64,000 nucleotides of DNA from Marinilabiliaceae bacterium (GTDB lineage: Bacteria; Bacteroidota; Bacteroidia; Bacteroidales; Marinilabiliaceae). The notes beneath the pieces were generated by a model. That model saw only the letters and a list, made by a program, of their open reading frames with translations, was not told the DNA's origin and ran no database searches. Shown one piece after another: positions 19,068 through 27,319 of this stretch. The DNA is taken from assembly GCA_016933045.1 (NCBI GenBank), contig JAFGBR010000042.1, positions 46,855 through 110,854 of the forward strand, read 5' to 3'. How positions within the stretch are numbered: position 1 is the first letter of the stretch; every line of letters begins with the position of its first letter. Made by a program: the position numbers and the translations under genes.

Positions 19068-20210
19068 ATCCCTGCCTGCGCAGGGATGTTGTTCACTTAG
19101 TTGAGGTACATTCCCTTAATTAAACACCCATCATTCCCACGCAGGTGGAAATCCCATGATTAATTATTGCACCTATTAAATTTCAGATCCCTGCCTGCGC
19201 AGGGATGTTGTTCACTTGGTTGAGGACTCCCCTACTCCAACACTCATCATTCCCACGCAGGTGAGAATCTCATGATTAATTATTGTACCTATTAAATTTC
19301 AGATCCCTGCCTGCGCAGGGATGTTGTTCACTTGGTTGAGGTACACTCCCCTACTCCAACACTCATCATTCCCACGCAGGTGGGAATCTCATATTGTATG
19401 CACTACACAAACTACTCCCAATCCTCTGCCAAGTCATGCCAGTCTGGGTTCATTTCATTAATTCGATTGATTTTCCAATCACGATTCCACTTTTTCATTT
19501 GTCGCTCTTTGATAAAAGCTTCAGAACTCGATTGAAATTCCTCGTAATATACCAACTTTGTTAAATTGTATTTATATGAAAATCCTTTACATGCACCAGT
19601 CTTATGCTCTCTGATTCTACGGTTTAAATCATCTGTAAAGCCAATATATAATGTACCATTGGGTTTGTTTGTAATGATATAAATATAATATGTTCCCATT
19701 TCAATATCCCATTTAATTGAATTCATTCCTGTGTAGGCTGGTATAGTGTTGTTATTCATGAGATCCCTGCCTGCGCAGGGATGTTGTTCACTTGGTTGAG
19801 GTACACTCCATTAATTAAACACCCATCATTCCCACGCAGGTGGAAATCCCATGATTAATTATTGCACCTATTATATTTCAGATCCCTGCCTACGCGGGGA
19901 TGTTGTTCACTTAGTTGAGGTACATTCCCTTAATTAAACACTCATCATTCCCACGAAGGTGGGAATCACATGATTAATTATTGTACCTATTAAATTTCAG
20001 ATCCCTGCCTGCGCAGGGATGTTGTTCACTTAGTTGAGGTACACTCCATTAATTAAACACCCATCATTTCCACGCAGGTGGGAATCACATGATTAATTAT
20101 TGTACCTATTAAATTTCAGATCCCTGCCTGCGCAGGAATGTTGTTCACTTGGTTGAGGTACATTCCCTTAATTAAACACCCATCATTCCCACGCAGGTGG
20201 GAATCTCCCC
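19068..20210. repeat. Seven ~119-bp units, each with two palindromes
   Basis: Units begin at 19068, 19187, 19303, 19763, 19882, 20001 and 20120, spaced 119 bases apart except one of 116. Each starts with palindrome L, ATCCCTGCCTGCGCAGGGAT. About 55 bases later comes palindrome R, ATTCCCACGCAGGTGGGAAT, and then an AT-rich linker with TGATTAATTATTGTACCTATT. The L stem is 8 bp with loop CTGC; the R stem is 8 bp with loop GCAG, so the loops are complementary. Three units precede and four follow a GIY-YIG nuclease gene. The paired, oppositely looped hairpins resemble REPIN-type elements. There are no variable spacers, so it is not CRISPR. Confidence 0.9.
19412..19699 (-). CDS. GIY-YIG nuclease inside the palindrome array
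   Basis: About 95 residues from the ATG at 19699 (MGTYYIYIITNKPNGTLYIG), which places the GIY-YIG motif at the N-terminus as usual for this small single-domain family. The catalytic Arg lies in NRRIREH and the metal-binding Glu in SEAFIKERQMKKW. A longer frame reaches 19759, but its extra 20 residues include IPAYTGMN, which is translated REP palindrome (19724-19744), so it is probably not native. The gene is embedded between unit 3 and unit 4 of the repeat array. The family cuts DNA, but its biological role is unclear; a link to the repeats is inference. Confidence 0.85.
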   Translation of the reverse strand: MGTYYIYIITNKPNGTLYIGFTDDLNRRIREHKTGACKGFSYKYNLTKLVYYEEFQSSSEAFIKERQMKKWNRDWKINRINEMNPDWHDLAEDWE

Positions 20211-20236
20211 AAATAACCTTACTCCATTTTCTATTT

Positions 20237-23200
20237 TTACCTTTTCAAAATTTTAAAGTAAGCTACCTTATCAGAAGTGTGAACAACAACAATATAACAA
20301 CCATCAGACAAATGCGATAAATAAACAGTTTCAAACTGATTGTTGCATCTCTTATTCAACAAAGAAACCCCCTGATTGCTAATAACCGAAACCGATTGTA
20401 GCTGCTCTTTCTTTGCATCTATAACTAAATGATCAGTTACTACAGTCGGGTAAACAGATATGTGGCAAGTGTTTTCCTCAACAATACTTGACACTTCGGA
20501 GAGATAGGTTACTTTAATTGTATCATAAAAGATACAACTATCGTTCTCGAATGATGCCCAGATGGTTTGAGTAGTGTCCTTTTCGGTATAGTTTTGAAGG
20601 CTTAGTTCCTCTCCAATATAACCGGTGCTCCAAATAGTCCCATCAACGGCATAAAGGGCTGCCGATTCTGAATATTTAACTGTCAAATCAGGACCCAAAT
20701 CAAAGCGGTAATATTCGCAGGTCAGATTAACCGTAATAATAGAATATATGGTATCTAAATCAAAGCAGTTCCCGGTTACCAGGCGAATACTGTATTCTCC
20801 AGGCTCGGTAAACTTATAGGTAGGATGTTGTCCATAGGCATCGGCAATGCCATCTTCGTTAAAATCCCACTCGTTAATATTGGCCAATCGCGATAATGAT
20901 GTAAACTCAACTTCATCCATCACGTCGCATTCCGATTGGTGAGGATTTAGTGCTGTTCTTATTTGCGAGCCCTCTGCAACTTCAATAAAATCAATTGTCA
21001 GCGGAATTGTGGTTCCTACTGCATAGCTTTCCAACTCAATGGGGATAATTTCTCCTTTTCGATAAAAATTTGGTTCTTTATAGTCTCCTCCCATCATAAT
21101 GAAATTCTCCTCATTCATACTGGGGACATCAACATTTAAATAGCCATCGGCTGGTGCAACATAAAAACCGATAAACATATTATTGCCTATAGCAACTTGA
21201 TAAGTGCCTTCTGCTACAATCAGTGAATCGGGAGCTTCAAACGTTCCTGTTTCACTGTATCCAAGAAACATATATTCTTTAAAAGCATACGTTCTAAAGC
21301 TATAAACAGAATCTTTTTTGCATTTGAATGACGAAACCGGCCCGTTCACAAAATTATATTGCTCGGCATTATCAAGGGTAACATACGAACTGATAAGATG
21401 CAGATAACCATTTTTTTCTGCCTTATAAGTATAATATAAAGCAAGTCCGCCCAAAGCCTCTCCATTTTCAGTCAACATATTATTAAAACCAAGATGTGCA
21501 GAAAGGGGATTATCTTTTAAACCATAATTGCCTTGTTTAAATATTGCTGTAATGGAAGTTGCTGTAAATATACTATTAGGGATGATAATATAAACACTGT
21601 CTTTTGCCACATCAAACGAACTTAAATTTCCACCAAAAGTGTAAATAAGTTCCATCCTTTCATTGTATATATGCCCTCCATACGTAACGCCACTCAAACT
21701 CAACTGACCATTGTCATTGGCTTTATATCGGTAGCCAATTCTGTATTGAGTGCGAAATTCGCGTGATTCTTCAATTGTAAAACCGCGCAAAATAAGATCT
21801 TTATAAATGGTGTCGGTAATATTTTCTTTTACTATTGAAAAGGCATAATCACTGGCAGTATCATCCAGTATAATGTCAAACGAATATCGATCTCCCTTTT
21901 TGAATTCTTGACGATGCGCTCTAAAGGTCGTTTGCTTATCGTCGCTATACAGGCAATATGCACCATCTTCGGGAGCTAAAAAATTAAAGTACTTTCGGGA
22001 GAAATAGTTTTTAATAACGCTTCCGGTATTCTCTCCAACAAAGGCTTCTTTGGGATATTCGCTAAAGTATCCCTTTTCAAGCGGATGAAACTCGCTATAC
22101 AAAGTGACATTCTGATAAAATGTATTGTATATCTTCAAGGTTTTGGTATCTAAATCTCTGATTTCGATGGGTTGTTTATCGGCTATACTTCCATAATTAG
22201 TATTTCCTCTGAATGGCTCTCCATTAGAATCTCTCAACCAAAAAATGAATGTTCCCGGTTGGGCTGGTTCATAAATCAGTACATAATTCTTCAAACTATC
22301 GAGCTTTATTGCACTATTATTCCCAACAAAAAGAGTATCGGTATTCAAATCTTTGGTAACGGTATCGGTAATTATTTTCGGAACTGGATACTCTGTTATT
22401 TTGCAATAAATCACCGAGTCCTTATAAGTATCGTATCCTATATATTTATAGTAATAACCCGGCTCATAGATTTTATTTATTGTGTGATCAAAGATTTTAA
22501 AATCGCCATTTAATTCAAATACTTGGGTACTGCGTTGCTGAACCTCATAAACAATTGAATAACGACTGTTGTAGTCGGCATTGGCAAGCGAATCGGTGTA
22601 CAAGGTGAATTTATAACAACCGGGGCCACGAATCGTATCCGAAAACACCTGATATTCTCCCGGACTTCTATCGGTATAGCTTACAGTCCACGTAAATGGT
22701 TTCCCATTAATATTAACCCAGCAAAACCCGTATGGCAGATGAAAATCGCTACCCTCTCCTTCATAAGAAAGCACACTTCGAACAGAATAATTATCAACAA
22801 TATAATTAGTATTATCACCATCGCTTATAAAAAAATGCTTCCCACTTTTCGCACAATTATTATAACGAACAATAGAAAACATATCGCCGCTTTCGAAATA
22901 ATTGGTGTCGCTTACCGCAACCGACTCAACTTTTGTAGGCCTATATACAAAATGTAAAGTAGCCTTCGTTCCAATCGGAGCAACAAACCTACGAATGCTT
23001 CTTGAATCACGATACATCCACGACTGATAGTTTGCATCGTTATAAAACTCGTCAGCTTCGCCTTCGGGTTTTATTGTTTGGTTTTGGGTGTAAATTATCA
23101 ATCCCTTGCACGATACAAATAATCTTTCCGTCTGGCTGAAATCTAAAACGACAGAGTCTGCATTATCTGCCAGATTAATCGGATTTTGATATGAGCAGCC

Positions 23201-24181
23201 TATTTCTTCAGTAGCATATTCAACATCAAATCCTAAAGTAGTTAGCTCATCGTAAACCTGAAAATAAAACAAAACCGTATCGTTCTCATGAACTCTTATC
23301 AAATCGTTATCATAAAACAAATCAATATAAACACCATTTATATACACATATACATTTCTATTATCAATGAATTTTTCAATTCTAATCAGTGTATCAGCAT
23401 CGGCAATGTACTGTCCGTAAAAATTACTGTTGATACAATAATCGGCAGGCACGGAATTATTTCCTAATTGTGCCTGATAGGGATGAATAGGCGAGTTTTT
23501 ATCACTCTGGTATTTATTAAATCCATAGCCTATCCGCTGCGTTTGTTTGATATAGATGGTATCGTATTCTGCCAGATTAATTTGAGCAAAATGTTTGAAT
23601 GGCCGTATGGTCTTATCCGAACTGGTGGCATATTCCACATAATTATCGATTGCTTGTTGCTCTCCAAATAAATAAATACTTCCGCCATGATAAGTAGGAT
23701 AAGCAAACCATAAGTTTTCAATCTGGTTATTTAAATATTGCTGCGGAAGTGCATTATCGAGCGATATACCACCAATATGTACCGTAAAATCCAATGCACT
23801 GAACGATCGATTGAGCGTGCGGATATAAATAGTATCGCCTTGTTCAAAAAGATATTTGATGTTTAAGGATCCATTAGCTGCAATGCCTGAACCTGTTTGA
23901 AAAATAACATTGCTGTTTTTGCAAGTATAATAAACTTGACCGCTTACAGGTGCAGCGGCTTTAAAGTATTCATAACTATCGTAAATGGTGTCTCTCACAT
24001 GACCTGTAGCTTTATAGGTTTGTGGATTAATACTTAGCTTTGTTACGTTTGTTTGCGAAAAAACCAAAGTTGGAAAGATGAGCATTATTAAAAAACCACA
24101 ACACCTAAATAGGTCGGATAATAAGTAATTCGAAAAAGTGGTATAACGAGTAATAATAGAAATCAAATGATGTTTTTTCAT
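20237..24181 (-). CDS. Giant secreted protein with PKD and T9SS sorting tail
   Basis: 1314 residues. A signal peptide (FLIMLIFPTLVFSQ, about 30-43) follows a long N-terminal stretch, so the start could be an internal ATG. Most of the protein is beta-rich with repeated sheet domains of no family I recognise. Around 1130-1200 is a PKD-like domain (EWDFNEDGIADAYGQHPTYKFTEPGEYSIRLVTG). The last 75 residues match the Por secretion/type IX sorting tail: SVYPTVVTDHLVID, a middle SVSVISNQGVSLL and the ending YFKILKR. It should be exported across the outer membrane and anchored or released. The stop lies about 30 bases from the last repeat unit. Confidence 0.8.
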   Translation of the reverse strand: MKKHHLISIITRYTTFSNYLLSDLFRCCGFLIMLIFPTLVFSQTNVTKLSINPQTYKATGHVRDTIYDSYEYFKAAAPVSGQVYYTCKNSNVIFQTGSGIAANGSLNIKYLFEQGDTIYIRTLNRSFSALDFTVHIGGISLDNALPQQYLNNQIENLWFAYPTYHGGSIYLFGEQQAIDNYVEYATSSDKTIRPFKHFAQINLAEYDTIYIKQTQRIGYGFNKYQSDKNSPIHPYQAQLGNNSVPADYCINSNFYGQYIADADTLIRIEKFIDNRNVYVYINGVYIDLFYDNDLIRVHENDTVLFYFQVYDELTTLGFDVEYATEEIGCSYQNPINLADNADSVVLDFSQTERLFVSCKGLIIYTQNQTIKPEGEADEFYNDANYQSWMYRDSRSIRRFVAPIGTKATLHFVYRPTKVESVAVSDTNYFESGDMFSIVRYNNCAKSGKHFFISDGDNTNYIVDNYSVRSVLSYEGEGSDFHLPYGFCWVNINGKPFTWTVSYTDRSPGEYQVFSDTIRGPGCYKFTLYTDSLANADYNSRYSIVYEVQQRSTQVFELNGDFKIFDHTINKIYEPGYYYKYIGYDTYKDSVIYCKITEYPVPKIITDTVTKDLNTDTLFVGNNSAIKLDSLKNYVLIYEPAQPGTFIFWLRDSNGEPFRGNTNYGSIADKQPIEIRDLDTKTLKIYNTFYQNVTLYSEFHPLEKGYFSEYPKEAFVGENTGSVIKNYFSRKYFNFLAPEDGAYCLYSDDKQTTFRAHRQEFKKGDRYSFDIILDDTASDYAFSIVKENITDTIYKDLILRGFTIEESREFRTQYRIGYRYKANDNGQLSLSGVTYGGHIYNERMELIYTFGGNLSSFDVAKDSVYIIIPNSIFTATSITAIFKQGNYGLKDNPLSAHLGFNNMLTENGEALGGLALYYTYKAEKNGYLHLISSYVTLDNAEQYNFVNGPVSSFKCKKDSVYSFRTYAFKEYMFLGYSETGTFEAPDSLIVAEGTYQVAIGNNMFIGFYVAPADGYLNVDVPSMNEENFIMMGGDYKEPNFYRKGEIIPIELESYAVGTTIPLTIDFIEVAEGSQIRTALNPHQSECDVMDEVEFTSLSRLANINEWDFNEDGIADAYGQHPTYKFTEPGEYSIRLVTGNCFDLDTIYSIITVNLTCEYYRFDLGPDLTVKYSESAALYAVDGTIWSTGYIGEELSLQNYTEKDTTQTIWASFENDSCIFYDTIKVTYLSEVSSIVEENTCHISVYPTVVTDHLVIDAKKEQLQSVSVISNQGVSLLNKRCNNQFETVYLSHLSDGCYIVVVHTSDKVAYFKILKR

Positions 24182-24967
24182 CAGGTTATGGGTTTAATTA
24201 ATAAATACATTGAATAAAATCTGCTTGCGATCATCTTACGATTTTGGAAAGCTAATATTATAAATTTTATTTAATAAAAAATTAATTACAGGAAAGAACA
24301 GAACAGTTTTTACATAAGAATCTGTTTGACAGTGATGTATGAGTAAATTTCAAGGATTAATAAAAATGCATGATTAATAACCAATTTACAAATGGAAATG
24401 AACTTAATCGAATGATTAAATTTATTATAAGTAATTCCTATATGTATAGAATGTAATTATTTTCATAGAAAAACAAGATTTAACCAATCTCGCAAATCTC
24501 TTTTTTAGAGCAGGTCTAGACATAACCATTTGGGATGATCTTTATTAGAAATCGGAAGCTAAGACTGTTCAACCATAACAAAAACAACAATGAACCCCAA
24601 AAGAGACATATGGCCTATACTTAGTTTTTTTGTGCTGATTCGACTCAACTCATTCCCAGGAAGGTGGGAATCTCCCAATTAACTTCACAAACATATTTAA
24701 GAAAAAACTTAAATATCTAGCATTAGTACATCTGATTGTAGTAATGATTTATATCTGCAAAACAAAATATACTTGTGCGTCATTCCTCACATCCCTGCCT
24801 GCGCAGGGATGTGAGGAATGTATTAAGATTCACAAACCATTGTCATATAATTTTCATTTCCGCTAAGGCTGAAACCTTGTTGATGATAGAAGCCAACATG
24901 AAACAAGTGATCCCGGTTTGTGAAGGTAGTGGATACAAACGCAAACAATTCAACAGAGGATCAAATT
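24182..24967. other. Gene-free gap with isolated REP-like palindromes
   Basis: About 790 AT-rich bases without a credible gene. Two relatives of the 119-bp array occur: 24652-24671 (ATTCCCA...TGGGAAT, R-type) and 24781-24820, a perfect 40-base palindrome around the L core. The rest shows no obvious structure. A forward reading frame from 24775 begins by translating the palindrome and overlaps the cupin gene, so it is rejected. Confidence 0.6.
24781..24820. repeat. Perfect 18-bp-stem palindrome with CTGC loop
   Basis: CATTCCTCACATCCCTGC (24781-24798), loop CTGC, then its exact reverse complement (24803-24820). The inner 20 bases are identical to palindrome L of the array at 19.0-20.2 kb, extended by ten more perfectly paired bases on each side. 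It could be a complete solo element or act as a hairpin terminator behind the nucleosidase-cupin gene; no T tract follows. Confidence 0.8.
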
Positions 24968-26020
24968 TCAGGTCAATCTATGAATTACAGTTTTATGTTG
25001 TGGAAAATCATTTAAAAGTGTCTCCGTTGATGCAATTTCAAAATCTTCAAAATCAAAGCCTGGTGCAACAGCACAACTAACAAATCCATAGCCATAACTA
25101 TCCTTTAAGTCGGCTGCAAACCAGGTTCCCTCTTTAACAGTATGTTGCAATACTCCTTCATCGGAATTTGACAACTCTACCTTATTATAAGAGCCATCGA
25201 ATGATATCTCATGAATAATAATAGGCATACCCTCATGAAAATACCATATCTCAGGCGATTTAATCCGATGAAACACCGATTTATCTCTATTAACAAGTAA
25301 AAAATATATCGAAGTCAAAGCACTTTTATTACACAATTCATCAGACGAAACCAGAATATCCGATCTAAACATCTCTCTATACCAACCTCCTTCTACATGT
25401 CGAATTAATTGATAACTGTCAATCAGTTTTCTGGCACGTTCATTTATATAATTACCGGGCACATTCAAAGTATGTGCATCCATAAACATTTGTAAACCGG
25501 CTTGTGCCTCTGCCAGTTTTTCTTCCCAGTGTTTAACTGAATTCTGACCAATAATATCAGTAACATATTTTATTCCTACAAAAGGAATCTTATGCTTTCG
25601 GCACACACGCGCAACAGCAAACGATTCCATATCGAAAATATCACCGGTTCCATCAGCCTTTGTTAAAAAGGAATCACCAGTATTACAAATGCTATCAAAA
25701 TTCCAACCCTTAAAAAATGGTAAAGCTTCAATTTCCGCAGTAAAATCCTCCTGATATGGAACCCCAAACTTATGAAGCTTTTCCATATCACGATCGATAT
25801 ATTTACGGCATAAATGAATTGTGCCAACAGGAAAATTTACGGAACCTGCTGTTCCAATATTCAATACAATATCGGGTTTGAACATTACAATACTTTTCTC
25901 GGCTGCTAAAGCAGCACTTACTTTACCTACACCGGTACAACAATAATTAAACCTGCAATTGGGCATTGACAATTCAATCAACTCCTCTTTAACAGCATAT
26001 ACTATTAATACGTTTAGCAT
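24968..26020 (-). CDS. Nucleosidase-cupin (DUF985) fusion protein
   Basis: 350 residues in two domains. Residues 1-185 resemble the nucleoside phosphorylase/MTA-SAH nucleosidase fold: GTAGSVNFPVGTIHL, and DIFDMESFAVARVCRKHKIPFVGIKYVTD, whose Met-Glu pair is the substrate-binding signature. Residues 195-350 are a DUF985-type cupin (LIRHVEGGWYREMFRSD, SVFHRIKSPEIWYFHEG, SCAVAPGFDFEDFEIA). The first domain probably cleaves or salvages a purine nucleoside; the cupin is a small-molecule sugar-binding fold of unclear function. Joining them implies linked steps on one metabolite. The frame is continuous through the junction. Confidence 0.8.
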   Translation of the reverse strand: MLNVLIVYAVKEELIELSMPNCRFNYCCTGVGKVSAALAAEKSIVMFKPDIVLNIGTAGSVNFPVGTIHLCRKYIDRDMEKLHKFGVPYQEDFTAEIEALPFFKGWNFDSICNTGDSFLTKADGTGDIFDMESFAVARVCRKHKIPFVGIKYVTDIIGQNSVKHWEEKLAEAQAGLQMFMDAHTLNVPGNYINERARKLIDSYQLIRHVEGGWYREMFRSDILVSSDELCNKSALTSIYFLLVNRDKSVFHRIKSPEIWYFHEGMPIIIHEISFDGSYNKVELSNSDEGVLQHTVKEGTWFAADLKDSYGYGFVSCAVAPGFDFEDFEIASTETLLNDFPQHKTVIHRLT

Positions 26021-26094
26021 TGAATATTTTTATAATGCCGAAATTAAAAATTGTAATCAAAAGGTGCAATTTTAATTAACATTTTTAAAAAATT

Positions 26095-26334
26095 TCAACT
26101 TAAACTAAAAATCAAATAGTTATACCATTCAACTTTTGCTATTAAATTTCTACCATTATCGTAAGTATTACATCTTTTTACAGCTTCTTCAAATTCATTA
26201 TTAGTGAAACTATACCCCTTATTAAATAAATACTCTTTTAATTCATTGCAACTGTTACAACTAACCATTTCTCTGCGAAGCGAAGCATCATTATCGATTG
26301 CTTTAATTAGCTTCAATGCATCATTAACAGGCAT
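26095..26334 (-). CDS. Nif11-like small protein
   Basis: 79 residues. The first 50 match the Nif11 domain: NDALKLIKAIDNDASLRREMVSCNSCNELKEYLFNKGYSFTNNEFEEA has the helix, loop and glycine-containing turn of that family. Nif11-like leaders direct RiPP maturation in cyanobacteria and others, but here there is no Gly-Gly cleavage site, no maturase and no transporter nearby. The 27-residue tail (CNTYDNGRNLIAKVEWYNYLIFSLS) contains one Cys. The start ATG at 26334 directly precedes the conserved helix. Whether it is a peptide precursor or a free-standing regulator is open. Confidence 0.65.
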   Translation of the reverse strand: MPVNDALKLIKAIDNDASLRREMVSCNSCNELKEYLFNKGYSFTNNEFEEAVKRCNTYDNGRNLIAKVEWYNYLIFSLS

Positions 26335-26632
26335 AATAATAATTTTAAAATTAACAAATTATATGTTATTTTTATAAGTATAATATATTTATTAATAAAC
26401 AAAAAAAACATACCACATTAAACAATCAATACTAAACCAATCACTTACAATAATAAATTTCATTTTTTTTATTCAATCACGTAGTATTATCACATCAAAA
26501 TAACCAAATTGTATACATTTATAAATTAATAATTTGTTAGTAAATCATTAATTCATAAATGTTAGATAATCAAATCAATTTTAAACTTTTTATTATTTTG
26601 CGATAACAACTCATTATATTTATAACCTTTTA

Positions 26633-26662
26633 TTGATTATTAACACTTCATTGTTATATTTG
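26633..26662 (+). promoter_or_regulatory. Bacteroidetes promoter for the HAD phosphatase gene
   Basis: TTG at 26633-26635 and TATATTTG at 26655-26662 are separated by 19 bases, matching the Bacteroidetes sigma factor consensus TTG-N19/20-TAnnTTTG. The ATG at 26739 lies about 75 bases downstream. The rest of the 26335-26738 gap is very AT-rich with no other feature seen. Confidence 0.65.
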
Positions 26663-26738
26663 CACTCCAAACTATAAGGAATCTACAATTATATTTGGCT
26701 CAATCTGTTGATATTGCAGCGGTTGAAATAACATTATT

Positions 26739-27221
26739 ATGAAGAAATTATTTGTTTTTGATCTGGATTTTACAATTTGGGATGCAGGAGGTACTTGGTG
26801 TGATTGTACAATTCCACCATATAAATATAAGAACGGAGAAGTATTTGATTCTGAAGGGGCTAAAATCAAACTATATCCTGATGCTGTTAAAATTTTTGAA
26901 ACCTTAAAACAAAATGGATATAAAATTGCCATTGCATCACGAACAAACGCTCCTAAAAGTGCAAAACAATTAATGAAACTTCTTGATATTGAAAAATATA
27001 TCGATCATTCCGAAATATATCCAAAACAAAAAACTTTTCATTTTGAGTCATTAGCAAAAAAAACAAAAATTCCACATCACGAAATGGTATTTTTCGATGA
27101 TGAAATTAGAAACATCATAGATGTAAGAGGTATTGGAGTTGATTGTGTACTTGTCGAAAACGGTATTAATGAAGAACTGGTATATAACTACTTACAAAAC
27201 ACTCCTACTTTGCTTCACTAA
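26739..27221 (+). CDS. Magnesium-dependent phosphatase-1-like HAD protein
   Basis: 160 residues. HAD motif I is FDLDFTIWD (nucleophile Asp9 and Asp11), motif II is the Ser in IASRTNAP, motif III is a Lys near KTFHFESLAKKTKI, and motif IV is FFDDEIRN. The early GTWCD and PPYK segments and the short cap fit magnesium-dependent phosphatase-1 (MDP-1). In eukaryotes that enzyme hydrolyses protein-tyrosine or sugar-phosphate esters and repairs glycation products; the bacterial role is uncertain. It follows a recognisable promoter and stands alone. Confidence 0.8.
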   Translation: MKKLFVFDLDFTIWDAGGTWCDCTIPPYKYKNGEVFDSEGAKIKLYPDAVKIFETLKQNGYKIAIASRTNAPKSAKQLMKLLDIEKYIDHSEIYPKQKTFHFESLAKKTKIPHHEMVFFDDEIRNIIDVRGIGVDCVLVENGINEELVYNYLQNTPTLLH

Positions 27222-27319
27222 CGTTATTCACAAAAATGTGATGTAAAAAATTTACTCAATTATAGGGGTTTTTTTATTTTTAAATGTCTCCCTTATAAAA
27301 CAGTTAATTTTAAGTCATC

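Noticed and set aside
18900..19100. Forward reading frame ahead of the repeat array
   Set aside because: It ends by translating the palindrome of the first unit (PACAGM-like) and has no domain or promoter.
19068..20210. CRISPR array
   Set aside because: Repeated units are 119 bases, nearly identical throughout, with two palindromes each and no unique spacers. They fit REP-type elements.
24182..24967. Insertion sequence remnant
   Set aside because: No transposase fragment or terminal inverted repeats with target duplication could be seen, only isolated palindromes.
24775..25080. Forward reading frame over the solo palindrome
   Set aside because: It starts with translated palindrome and then overlaps the end of the nucleosidase-cupin gene on the other strand.
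26095..26334. Complete RiPP biosynthesis cluster
   Set aside because: No maturase, peptidase or transporter gene flanks the Nif11-like gene within several kilobases.
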